This document shows, piece after piece, positions 1 through 6,565 of a DNA stretch of 64,000 bases. The position numbers and the translations under genes were made by a program. Numbering within the stretch: position 1 is the stretch's first letter; each line of letters begins with the position of its first letter. The DNA comes from Lachnospiraceae bacterium (GTDB taxonomy: Bacteria > Bacillota > Clostridia > Lachnospirales > Lachnospiraceae): contig FUZG01000002.1 of assembly GCA_900168235.1 (NCBI GenBank), positions 372,001 to 436,000 on the forward strand, in the 5' to 3' direction. The notes beneath the pieces were generated by a model. The model was not told the DNA's origin. It worked only from the letters and a program-made list of their open reading frames with translations, and did no database searches.

Positions 1-995
1 GTCTCACAGCTTTGGTTCTTGTGGTATTCCGCTTTGATCTTATCGGTTTTGACTCATACATTCCGAAAGCATCGGAGATAAAGGATGGTGCGCTGATATC
101 AGAAGACGGCGGAGGAATGGAGTATTATAACGAGAAAGATCCGTCCTATCAGATATCCCAGTTTGACTATAAAGAAAAATATATGCATATCACCGATGTA
201 GAAGATCTGCAGAAGATAGCCGCTATCGGTCAGAAGGCTATGAAGGATGCTGTAAACCGCGGTGACATGACGGAAAACGATGGATGGAGTGTAGACCTTA
301 TCTGGAGACTGAAAAACGGCAGAAATGTTTACAGAGCGATAAAGATCCCGTTCGATATAGATGAAGAAACCATGAATAAAGTAGTCAGGAGTGATGGTTA
401 TCGTAAGGGTCATTTCATGATCTATAACGATGATGTTTTCTCAGAAAACTCTGCACTGTGCAGGATCAGCTACTCAAATGGAGCCATTGCGACGGATATT
501 CCGGGAGGTCTGTACGACGATTTTGCAGACGCATATCGTAAGGACCTGGAAGAAAACTATAATTTCTCCATTGCAAAAAACGAGTGCGCTATAGGAAAGA
601 TCAGCGTGAGCGTAAAGGCAGGCAATTCATATCAGAACTATGAAGTTTACGACTGCTACAAAAATACGATCGATTTCCTGAAGAAAAACGATGGCTGGAT
701 CGAGCCTCTCGAAAATATGAAAAATGTGAAGGATATCACTGTAGAGTATTTCGATGAGAATAGTGAAAATACTATCACCGAAGTTTATTCTGAGCCGGAT
801 GATATCGATAAGATCATGAAAGGTTGTGCGATGTCACGATATTACAGTGAGTGGGCACCTTATACCCTTCTGAATTATGATTACAGTATCAGCCTGGAAT
901 TTAATGAAAAGCTGAAGAAAGGCTTCAGACCTGATGAAGACATCTATTTCAGGGCGGGAATGGTACCGGACTGTGTAGTAAAAAAGCTGGGATGA
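1..995 (+). CDS. C-terminal part of a membrane protein (DUF6449-like extracytoplasmic domain), 5' end outside window
   Basis: The reading frame is open to the first base of the window and has no convincing start, so this is the 3' part of a longer gene. The first residues (LVLVVFRFDLIGFDSYIP) look like the end of a transmembrane helix; the remaining roughly 315 residues are soluble, acidic and rich in Tyr, Asn and Asp, as in an extracytoplasmic domain. The composition and layout remind me of the DUF6449 region that follows permease-like membrane segments in Lachnospiraceae ABC-type proteins, but this is recognition by eye. No catalytic motif is visible. A strong intrinsic terminator follows directly, so the transcript ends here. 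Confidence 0.55.
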   Translation, partial: LTALVLVVFRFDLIGFDSYIPKASEIKDGALISEDGGGMEYYNEKDPSYQISQFDYKEKYMHITDVEDLQKIAAIGQKAMKDAVNRGDMTENDGWSVDLIWRLKNGRNVYRAIKIPFDIDEETMNKVVRSDGYRKGHFMIYNDDVFSENSALCRISYSNGAIATDIPGGLYDDFADAYRKDLEENYNFSIAKNECAIGKISVSVKAGNSYQNYEVYDCYKNTIDFLKKNDGWIEPLENMKNVKDITVEYFDENSENTITEVYSEPDDIDKIMKGCAMSRYYSEWAPYTLLNYDYSISLEFNEKLKKGFRPDEDIYFRAGMVPDCVVKKLG

Positions 996-1015
996 TCGAT
1001 CTACCTTTATCAAAT

Positions 1016-1047
1016 AAGGGCCTGCGGAGAACCGTGGGCCTTTTTTT
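1016..1047 (+). terminator. Intrinsic terminator after the first gene
   Basis: The arms GGCCTGCGG (1019-1027) and CCGTGGGCC (1032-1040) pair over 9 bp with two G-U pairs around an AGAA loop, followed by seven T. Confidence 0.85.
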
Positions 1048-1104
1048 GTACACAATAAAAACCAAAATCACGGTCAGCATTTTTAGTCGGCTATCCGAAA
1101 TGAA

Positions 1105-1113
1105 TGGTATAAT
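1105..1113 (+). promoter_or_regulatory. Extended -10 promoter for the small-protein pair
   Basis: TGG directly followed by TATAAT makes an extended -10 element. No good -35 is seen. It lies about 65 bases before the start of the gene at 1179. Confidence 0.5.
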
Positions 1114-1178
1114 CCCTTATGAAAATAAGGATAACTGTGCCCATTCCGGTGCAGGCTGAAGGCAGGTAAACAAAGTCA

Positions 1179-1469
1179 ATGAACGATAACGAATTAAGGA
1201 ATTTACTGACCGGACGCATCATTGAAGCGTACGGTTTTGATGCTGGACTCAGGGTAGCAAATGTGCTGCTGCCGTCAGTACTCACGGATTTTGCCATGGT
1301 GATGAACAAGGCAAAAGAAGGTGAGACAGCAAAAGAGGATTATCAGACGGATGACAGAAAAGTGATCATCCATCTGGAAGGAATCAGAAAGGGAGCGCCG
1401 GGAAATAAACAGAATTATCAGATCACAGAGGTGTTGTTTAACGGTAATAAAGTAGAAATAGGTCAGTGA
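1179..1469 (+). CDS. Unrecognised small protein, 96 aa
   Basis: I do not recognise this protein. It is a soluble 96-residue polypeptide: a hydrophobic, probably helical N-terminal half (LTGRIIEAYGFDAGLRVANV), then a charged stretch and a C-terminal part of beta-like segments. There is no signal peptide, membrane helix or cysteine pair. A weak GGCAGG precedes the start. It is followed after 21 bases by another small unrecognised gene that has a good ribosome site, and both read toward glnS, so the two probably form a unit. It may contribute to a house-keeping function conserved only in close relatives. Confidence 0.6.
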   Translation: MNDNELRNLLTGRIIEAYGFDAGLRVANVLLPSVLTDFAMVMNKAKEGETAKEDYQTDDRKVIIHLEGIRKGAPGNKQNYQITEVLFNGNKVEIGQ

Positions 1470-1490
1470 TTTTTTGACCGGAGGTGCAGT

Positions 1491-1868
1491 ATGCCAGCGA
1501 GTTTTGATCAGTGGAAAGAGTATTATATTGCAGATCAGAAACCGAATCTCTCGGAGCTGGTTCTTGAAGAACCATTGAAGATCCCGGGGACAGACGAGAT
1601 GGATTTTGTAAAGCTGACACTGCTGCAGGCACTGGATATAGGACATATCTCGGTATACCTTGCAGATCGTGTACGAACCATCGTAAATATGTCACTATTC
1701 ACCGGAAAGGACCCTGCAGAGGGGCTCCATGACCTGATAATCGAGGAGATTGAGCTCAACGACCAGAGCATAATCAATCTCGTTTTCGGAAAGAAAGCAC
1801 CGTCCGCTGCCAACAAGAATGCAAAGGCAGATACATGGTGGGCTGAGGAAGCATTAAAGGGTCGATAA
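1491..1868 (+). CDS. Unrecognised small protein, 125 aa
   Basis: I do not recognise this protein. It is 125 residues long, acidic in the middle and basic at the end, with no signal peptide or membrane segment. The middle (LTLLQALDIGHISVYLADRV) looks helical, and the tail (KKAPSAANKNAKADTWWAEE) looks disordered with a Trp-Trp pair. GGAGG lies 8 bases before the ATG. It sits 21 bases after the preceding small gene and ends just before the glnS promoter. Function unknown; a partner or regulatory role for the preceding gene is a guess from position only. Confidence 0.65.
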   Translation: MPASFDQWKEYYIADQKPNLSELVLEEPLKIPGTDEMDFVKLTLLQALDIGHISVYLADRVRTIVNMSLFTGKDPAEGLHDLIIEEIELNDQSIINLVFGKKAPSAANKNAKADTWWAEEALKGR

Positions 1869-1870
1869 AA

Positions 1871-1899
1871 TTGATTTTTAAGCGCCGTTATTGTATGAT
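1871..1899 (+). promoter_or_regulatory. glnS promoter
   Basis: TTGATT (1871-1876), a 17-base spacer and TATGAT (1894-1899) form a good vegetative promoter about 50 bases before glnS. No T-box leader is present. Confidence 0.75.
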
Positions 1900-1950
1900 A
1901 GTTTCGATTATTTCGGCTTAAAAGCTGATTAGATACAGGAGATATTTACA

Positions 1951-3615
1951 ATGGAAAACACAGAAGAATCCCGGAATTTTATCGAGAGGGAGATCGATAA
2001 AAATCTTGCTGACGGCGTTTATGATACAGTACATACACGTTTTCCTCCCGAACCGAATGGATACCTTCATATCGGACATGCTAAGTCAATCATCCTGAAC
2101 TCAGGAATTGCAAAGCAGTACGGCGGAAAGTTCAACCTTCGTTTTGATGACACTAATCCTACAAAGGAAAAGTCAGAATTTGTAGAGTCCATCAAGAATG
2201 ATGTTTCATGGCTCGGAGCTGACTGGGAAGATCGTCTTTTCTTTGCATCTGACTACTTTGACCAGATGTATGAATATGCGGTAAAGCTCATTAAGAAGGG
2301 CAAGGCATACGTGTCTGACCTCAATGCAGAGCAGATCCGTGAGTACCGCGGTTCTCTTACCGAGCCCGGTAAGGATGATCCCAACAGAGAGCGTCCTGTT
2401 GAGGAAAACCTTCAGATGTTTGAGGACATGAAGGCTGGAAAGTACGAGGACGGAAGTCTGGTACTTAGAGCAAAGATCGACATGGCGAGCCCGAACATCA
2501 ACATGCGTGATCCGATCATCTACAGGATCGCACATCTTACACACCAGAATACAGGCGATAAGTGGTGCATCTATCCTATGTACGACTTCGCTCATCCTCT
2601 TGAGGATGCTATCGAGGGCATCACACATTCACTCTGTACACTGGAATTTGAAGATCACAGACCGCTTTACAACTGGGTTGTTGAAGAGTGTGAGTTCACT
2701 CACCCGCCGAGACAGATCGAGTTTGCAAAGCTTTATCTGAATAACGTTGTAACAGGTAAGCGTTACATCAAAAAGCTCGTAGAAGACGGTATCGTTGACG
2801 GATGGGATGATCCTAGACTGGTTTCCATCGCAGGACTCCGCCGCCGCGGTTACACACCGGATTCTATCCGCAAGTTTGTAGAGCTCTGCGGTATTTCCAA
2901 GGCACAGTCCACAGCTGAGATGGACATGCTTGAGTACTGCATCAGAGAGGATCTGAAGCCGAAGGCAAAGAGACAGATGGCAGTCCTCAATCCGCTGAAG
3001 CTTATCATCGACAACTATCCTGAGGGACAGACAGAGCTTCTGGATGCTGTTAATAATCCGGAAAATGAGGAGCTTGGAAGCCGTCAGATCACATTTGGAC
3101 GCGAGCTCTGGATCGAGCAGGAAGACTTCATGGAGGAGCCTCCGAAGAAGTACTTCAGACTGTTCCCGGGCAACGAAGTTCGTCTCATGAATGCTTATTT
3201 CGTAAAGTGCACAGGATGCGATAAGGACGAAGAGGGAAACGTCATCGCAGTTCACTGTACTTATGATCCTGCAACAAAGCAGGGACCTGATTTCAAGGCT
3301 GACCGCAAGGTAAAGGGAACTATCCACTGGGTAAATGCAGCGGATGCGGTCAAGGTAACAGCAAGACTTTACGAGAATATCGTGGATGAGGAAAAGGGCG
3401 TATATGACGAGGAGGGAAACGTCAACGTCAATCCTAATTCACTTGTTGAATGTGAGTGCTATGTTGAGCCTGCTCTCGCAGAGGCAAAGCCTTTTGAGAG
3501 TTTTCAGTTTGTACGTAATGGTTTCTTCTGTGCAGACTGCAAGGATTCAAAGCCGGGCGCACCGGTATTTAACCGTATCGTATCGCTCAAGAGCTCATTT
3601 AAGCTTAATAAGTAA
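1951..3615 (+). CDS. glnS: Glutaminyl-tRNA synthetase
   Basis: Class I aminoacyl-tRNA synthetase that charges tRNA-Gln with glutamine in the cytoplasm. The ATP-binding HIGH motif is at residues 40-43 inside [12 protein letters not shown], and WDDPRL plus GLRRRGYTP are the usual GlnRS block. The C-terminal anticodon-binding beta-barrels end in the family-typical [13 protein letters not shown]. Length (554) matches bacterial GlnRS. Odd point: the second signature loop, VMSKR in most GlnRS, reads VTGKR at residues 267-271; the lysine is kept but the Met-Ser is lost. A GluRS identity is unlikely because the insertion pattern and C-terminal barrels are those of GlnRS. The gene has its own promoter, and a DUF2225 gene follows after 55 bases. 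Confidence 0.96.
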   Translation: MENTEESRNFIEREIDKNLADGVYDTVHTRFPPEPNGYLHIGHAKSIILNSGIAKQYGGKFNLRFDDTNPTKEKSEFVESIKNDVSWLGADWEDRLFFASDYFDQMYEYAVKLIKKGKAYVSDLNAEQIREYRGSLTEPGKDDPNRERPVEENLQMFEDMKAGKYEDGSLVLRAKIDMASPNINMRDPIIYRIAHLTHQNTGDKWCIYPMYDFAHPLEDAIEGITHSLCTLEFEDHRPLYNWVVEECEFTHPPRQIEFAKLYLNNVVTGKRYIKKLVEDGIVDGWDDPRLVSIAGLRRRGYTPDSIRKFVELCGISKAQSTAEMDMLEYCIREDLKPKAKRQMAVLNPLKLIIDNYPEGQTELLDAVNNPENEELGSRQITFGRELWIEQEDFMEEPPKKYFRLFPGNEVRLMNAYFVKCTGCDKDEEGNVIAVHCTYDPATKQGPDFKADRKVKGTIHWVNAADAVKVTARLYENIVDEEKGVYDEEGNVNVNPNSLVECECYVEPALAEAKPFESFQFVRNGFFCADCKDSKPGAPVFNRIVSLKSSFKLNK

Positions 3616-3670
3616 ATTAATCGAATGTCGGAGGGTGACATTCTCACGAGGGAAAGTAGGAGGTTAAGTA

Positions 3671-4525
3671 ATGGGACTGTTTGACGGCATGGATAAAATG
3701 GGACTGAAGCAGATTTCTCAGGATGAGATCTTTAAGGCTGAAGAGACGGCAAAAAAGCCGGCGGCAGCTCAGGAGATAAAGGCTAAACCGCAGATGACTG
3801 AGGAAAATTACCTGCTTGAACGCACTATGGATTGCCCTGTATGCGGATCAAAGTTCAAGGTTAAGGCTGTTAAGAGCGGAAGAGTAAGAAGGGTTGGACA
3901 GGATAAAGACCTGAGACCTCGCTTTGAGCAGCTTGATACTGCGAAGTATGATGTATGCGTGTGCTCTGAGTGCGGCTATGCCGCCATGAGTCGTGATTTC
4001 AAGAACATCATGGATCCTCAGAAGAAGCTGGTTCTTGAGAATATCAAGCCCGGATTCTCATACGAGGAGCCTGCAACTCTTTATACCTATGATGACGCTA
4101 TCAAGAGGTATCAGATCGCGCTGGTAAATGCTATCACATGCGGAAGAAAAGACTCTGAAAAGGCATATCTCTGTCTCAAGATGGGTTGGGTCATCAGAGG
4201 TAAGAGTGAAAGTCTCGATCCGGAAGCTGAGGACTACGAGGCACAGCTCAAGAAGTGCAAGGAAGATGAAGACGAAGCTCTTAAGCTCGCGTACGAAGGC
4301 TTCATCGCAGCCCGTATGAAGGAAGAGTTCCCGATGGCAGGCATGGAACAGACTACACTGGACTATCTGTTAGCTGTTCTGTCCATGAGGTTTGATAATT
4401 ATGTTAATGCAGCGAAACTGGTTACAGGTATTCTCGGAAGCAGACTCGCAGGAGCAAAGATCAAAGACATGGCCCGCGATCTGAAGGAAGAGATCATCGC
4501 TCACCAGAAAGAAAAAGAAGAGTAA
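3671..4525 (+). CDS. DUF2225 family zinc-ribbon protein
   Basis: A 284-residue cytoplasmic protein of the DUF2225 type. The zinc-ribbon-like N-terminal region carries C55-x-x-C58 and C98-x-x-C101, with a further C96. The C-terminal two thirds is a helical, TPR-like region rich in Lys and Glu (KRYQIALVNAITCGRKDSEK and onward), which suggests a protein-binding scaffold. The function of the family is unknown to me. AGGAGG stands 8 bases before the ATG. It follows glnS by 55 bases without a terminator, so it is probably co-transcribed. A bidirectional terminator follows. Confidence 0.85.
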   Translation: MGLFDGMDKMGLKQISQDEIFKAEETAKKPAAAQEIKAKPQMTEENYLLERTMDCPVCGSKFKVKAVKSGRVRRVGQDKDLRPRFEQLDTAKYDVCVCSECGYAAMSRDFKNIMDPQKKLVLENIKPGFSYEEPATLYTYDDAIKRYQIALVNAITCGRKDSEKAYLCLKMGWVIRGKSESLDPEAEDYEAQLKKCKEDEDEALKLAYEGFIAARMKEEFPMAGMEQTTLDYLLAVLSMRFDNYVNAAKLVTGILGSRLAGAKIKDMARDLKEEIIAHQKEKEE

Positions 4526-4533
4526 AAATAAAG

Positions 4534-4570
4534 ATACCGGCAGGTCGGTGATGACCTGCCGGTATTGTTT
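4534..4570. terminator. Bidirectional intrinsic terminator
   Basis: Perfect 13-bp inverted repeat ATACCGGCAGGTC (4534-4546) and GACCTGCCGGTAT (4553-4565) between two converging genes, with a T-run on the plus side and an A-rich stretch on the other. Confidence 0.9.
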
Positions 4571-4584
4571 TTTGTGTTTTTGAT

Positions 4585-4947
4585 TTAGTCTTCGTCTGCT
4601 TCATCGAAGCTTGAGAAACGGAATGTTGAAACTTTATCGGATGCGGGATCCTTTTCAACGTTGTTTTCGGAAGACTTCTCTGTCTCGCCGATGATCTTGT
4701 CTTCTGCAGGAGCGATATCTGTTGTCTCCTTGGAGAAATTAAGCGGAACGTACTCTCGCTTAGCTGCGGGAGATATATCCTTTGCTTCTGCCTCATTTTT
4801 CAGAAATTCTTCCAGATCATCATTTACATCTCTGTCAGAATCCTCGAAGGAATCTTCGTCCTTAATATCCTTTAACAGGTAATATGTTCCGGCAGCAGCT
4901 GCTCCGGCAAGGAGTGCAAATGTGATAAATTTTCCTAATTTTTTCAT
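4585..4947 (-). CDS. Small single-pass membrane protein with acidic tail
   Basis: A 120-residue protein with one N-terminal hydrophobic helix (residues about 6-24, FITFALLAGAAAAGTYYLL) preceded by lysines and followed by a strongly acidic, low-complexity tail of about 95 residues. There is no lipobox, so it is probably anchored by its N-terminus; the A/G-rich helix could also be an uncleaved signal. GAGGGAAGG is a strong ribosome site. Function unknown. It converges on the DUF2225 gene and is divergent from the parvulin lipoprotein gene. Confidence 0.8.
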   Translation of the reverse strand: MKKLGKFITFALLAGAAAAGTYYLLKDIKDEDSFEDSDRDVNDDLEEFLKNEAEAKDISPAAKREYVPLNFSKETTDIAPAEDKIIGETEKSSENNVEKDPASDKVSTFRFSSFDEADED

Positions 4948-5080
4948 CCTTCCCTCTTTCTTGTTCGGGAGAAACGAACATTGATAGTTTTTATAATGCG
5001 GCTCGGACAGACCGAGTCATTATCCACATATTTACACTATTATAGGTTAAATCAAAAAATAAGTAAAGGTCGGCTATTTA

Positions 5081-5089
5081 TGGTATTAT
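5081..5089 (+). promoter_or_regulatory. Extended -10 promoter for the parvulin lipoprotein gene
   Basis: TGG followed by TATTAT. Its position supports a translation start at 5131 rather than at an upstream in-frame ATG at 4981. Confidence 0.5.
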
Positions 5090-5130
5090 TATCAGGTATT
5101 TTTGTGGCTGGCTTTAGAAAGAGGTTTCTT

Positions 5131-6189
5131 TTGAGATATATAATGGGCAGACTTTTGATGGTAATGGTGATCCTGTCGGCGGTGATGCTTACGGGATGTA
5201 ATAATGGAGAGAGGAAAGAGATAGTGCTCACTTCGGAGTTTGACGAGGGTGAAGTACTGCGGATAGATACAGAAAAATGTATGGTGCCGGAGCTCATGGT
5301 TTATATGAACTCCTCTGCAGGGTCTTATGAGAAAGCCTTCGGTGACGGTATCTGGGAAAGAAATCTGGATGGCGTGACACTTGGGAATGAGCTGAAAGAT
5401 ACCACGCTTGCACGTATAGCCCAGGTGAAGTCAATGAATCTCCTGGCGGCAGACTGGGGTGTAAATCTGGATACCACGGAGCTGGCAGAAGTAAAAAAGG
5501 CGGCGGCAAAATATATGGACGGCATCTCTGATACTGAGAAAACTAAGCTCGGCATCAACGGAGAGATGATCGAAAATATGTACACCGAATATGCCATTGC
5601 TGATAAACTTTATCACCAGATCACGAGAAACGTAAATCCTGAGATCAGCGATGACGAAGCACGTACCATCACAGTAAAGTGTCTTCTCATCCGTAACTGC
5701 AGCGTGGATGGTGAAGGAAATGTTACACCCTATAGTGATGAAGAAAAAAAACAGGCAGAGGCAAAAGCACAGGAAGTGCTGGAGCGTGCAAAAGAAGGCG
5801 CAGATTTTGACAGTCTTGTTGACGAATATAATGAAGACTCTGTCAGCACCTATACATTCGGTAAAGGAACAATGCCGGAAAGCTTTGAAAAAGCTGCATT
5901 TAATCTCGATACAGACCAGATAAGCGATGTGGTCGAGACAGATTACGGCTATCATATCATCAAGTGTATCAGTACCTTTAACGAAGAAGAGACAGATGCA
6001 AATAAAGAACGGATCGTAAAAGTAAGAAAGAGCGAAGCATTTAACAGGGTATATAACGATTTTGCGAAATCGATCCACGTAATGCTGAACCGTCCGCTTT
6101 GGGAGCAGATAAAGCTCGATCCCGATACGGAAGTGTCAGAAAAAGGCTTCTTTGAAGTCTATGACGAAGTTTTCGGAACAGAAGAATAA
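5131..6189 (+). CDS. Parvulin-type peptidyl-prolyl isomerase lipoprotein (PrsA/SurA-like)
   Basis: Probable extracytoplasmic foldase. The TTG start at 5131 is chosen because GAGG lies 6 bases before it and because it yields a normal lipoprotein signal: basic N-terminus, hydrophobic core, then LTGC with the lipidated Cys at residue 23. After a helical chaperone-like region of about 170 residues comes a rotamase domain (about residues 180-280) ending in DYGYHIIKC, the parvulin/PpiC signature. Length 352 aa resembles PrsA. The long in-frame extension up to 4981 would put 50 residues before the signal and overlaps the promoter, so it is rejected. A terminator follows. Confidence 0.85.
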   Translation: MRYIMGRLLMVMVILSAVMLTGCNNGERKEIVLTSEFDEGEVLRIDTEKCMVPELMVYMNSSAGSYEKAFGDGIWERNLDGVTLGNELKDTTLARIAQVKSMNLLAADWGVNLDTTELAEVKKAAAKYMDGISDTEKTKLGINGEMIENMYTEYAIADKLYHQITRNVNPEISDDEARTITVKCLLIRNCSVDGEGNVTPYSDEEKKQAEAKAQEVLERAKEGADFDSLVDEYNEDSVSTYTFGKGTMPESFEKAAFNLDTDQISDVVETDYGYHIIKCISTFNEEETDANKERIVKVRKSEAFNRVYNDFAKSIHVMLNRPLWEQIKLDPDTEVSEKGFFEVYDEVFGTEE

Positions 6190-6200
6190 GCAAGAAAAAG

Positions 6201-6238
6201 ACCGCTCGGTGAGCTGAAATAAGCCCATCGGGCGGTTT
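6201..6238 (+). terminator. Intrinsic terminator
   Basis: ACCGCTCGGTG (6201-6211) pairs with CATCGGGCGGT (6226-6236) over 11 bp with two G-U pairs; the T-run is short. Confidence 0.65.
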
Positions 6239-6257
6239 CGCTGTATAGAAAAATGTA

Positions 6258-6419
6258 TTTATTAGGTTACTGTTCAGAGGCAAACTGCGCACTACGCTGC
6301 GCAGTTATGCCCCAATAACGAAGGCGAGCCATTGGATTTTGCCCATCGCCAGAGGCGATTTAATTGGCAAAATCCGTTACTGGAGCGAGCTGTAAGCGAG
6401 TGAACAGTAACTTTATTAG
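6258..6419. mobile_element. MITE-like non-coding insertion with 8-bp target duplication
   Basis: A 146-bp element (6266-6411) starts with GTTACTGTTCA and ends with the exact inverted copy TGAACAGTAAC. It is flanked on both sides, without any gap, by the 8-bp direct repeat TTTATTAG (6258-6265 and 6412-6419), the hallmark of a transposition target duplication. Inside are two further palindromes: AACTGCGCA/TGCGCAGTT (6283-6306) and GGATTTTGCC/GGCAAAATCC (6334-6343 and 6366-6375), the latter enclosing ATCGCC/GGCGAT. No open frame exists. It would be moved by a transposase encoded elsewhere. Eight-base duplications are seen with several IS families (for example IS66, IS256 and IS1595); which one applies cannot be decided here. 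Confidence 0.8.
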
Positions 6420-6442
6420 CACTCTTTATAAATGAGTGCTAA
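6416..6442 (+). promoter_or_regulatory. CIRCE operator (HrcA binding site)
   Basis: TTAGCACTC, nine bases, GAGTGCTAA: a perfect match to the CIRCE consensus. It lies 8 bases before the htpG -35 box, so htpG is predicted to be repressed by HrcA and induced by heat. Its first four bases are shared with the target duplication of the adjacent insertion. Confidence 0.96.
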
Positions 6443-6449
6443 AAATTCA

Positions 6450-6478
6450 TTGACTTTTGTTATGCACCGAATTAAAAT
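6450..6478 (+). promoter_or_regulatory. htpG promoter
   Basis: TTGACT (6450-6455), 17 bases, TAAAAT (6473-6478): a strong vegetative promoter directly after CIRCE. Confidence 0.85.
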
Positions 6479-6565
6479 TATTTTTGTTGAGGCTTAAACC
6501 TAAGTCATTTGTTTATTATTCCCGTAAAAACGGGATATGAGATAGAGAAAGGATGTGTAGATTCA

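Noticed and set aside
1870-1950. T-box leader before glnS
   Set aside because: Only about 50 bases lie between promoter and start codon, with no T-box sequence or antiterminator stem.
2629-3327. 232-codon minus-strand frame opposite glnS
   Set aside because: Antisense shadow of a conserved gene; no start signal.
4981-5130. Longer N-terminus for the parvulin lipoprotein (ATG at 4981)
   Set aside because: It lacks a ribosome site, runs through the extended -10 promoter, and would bury the lipoprotein signal inside the protein.
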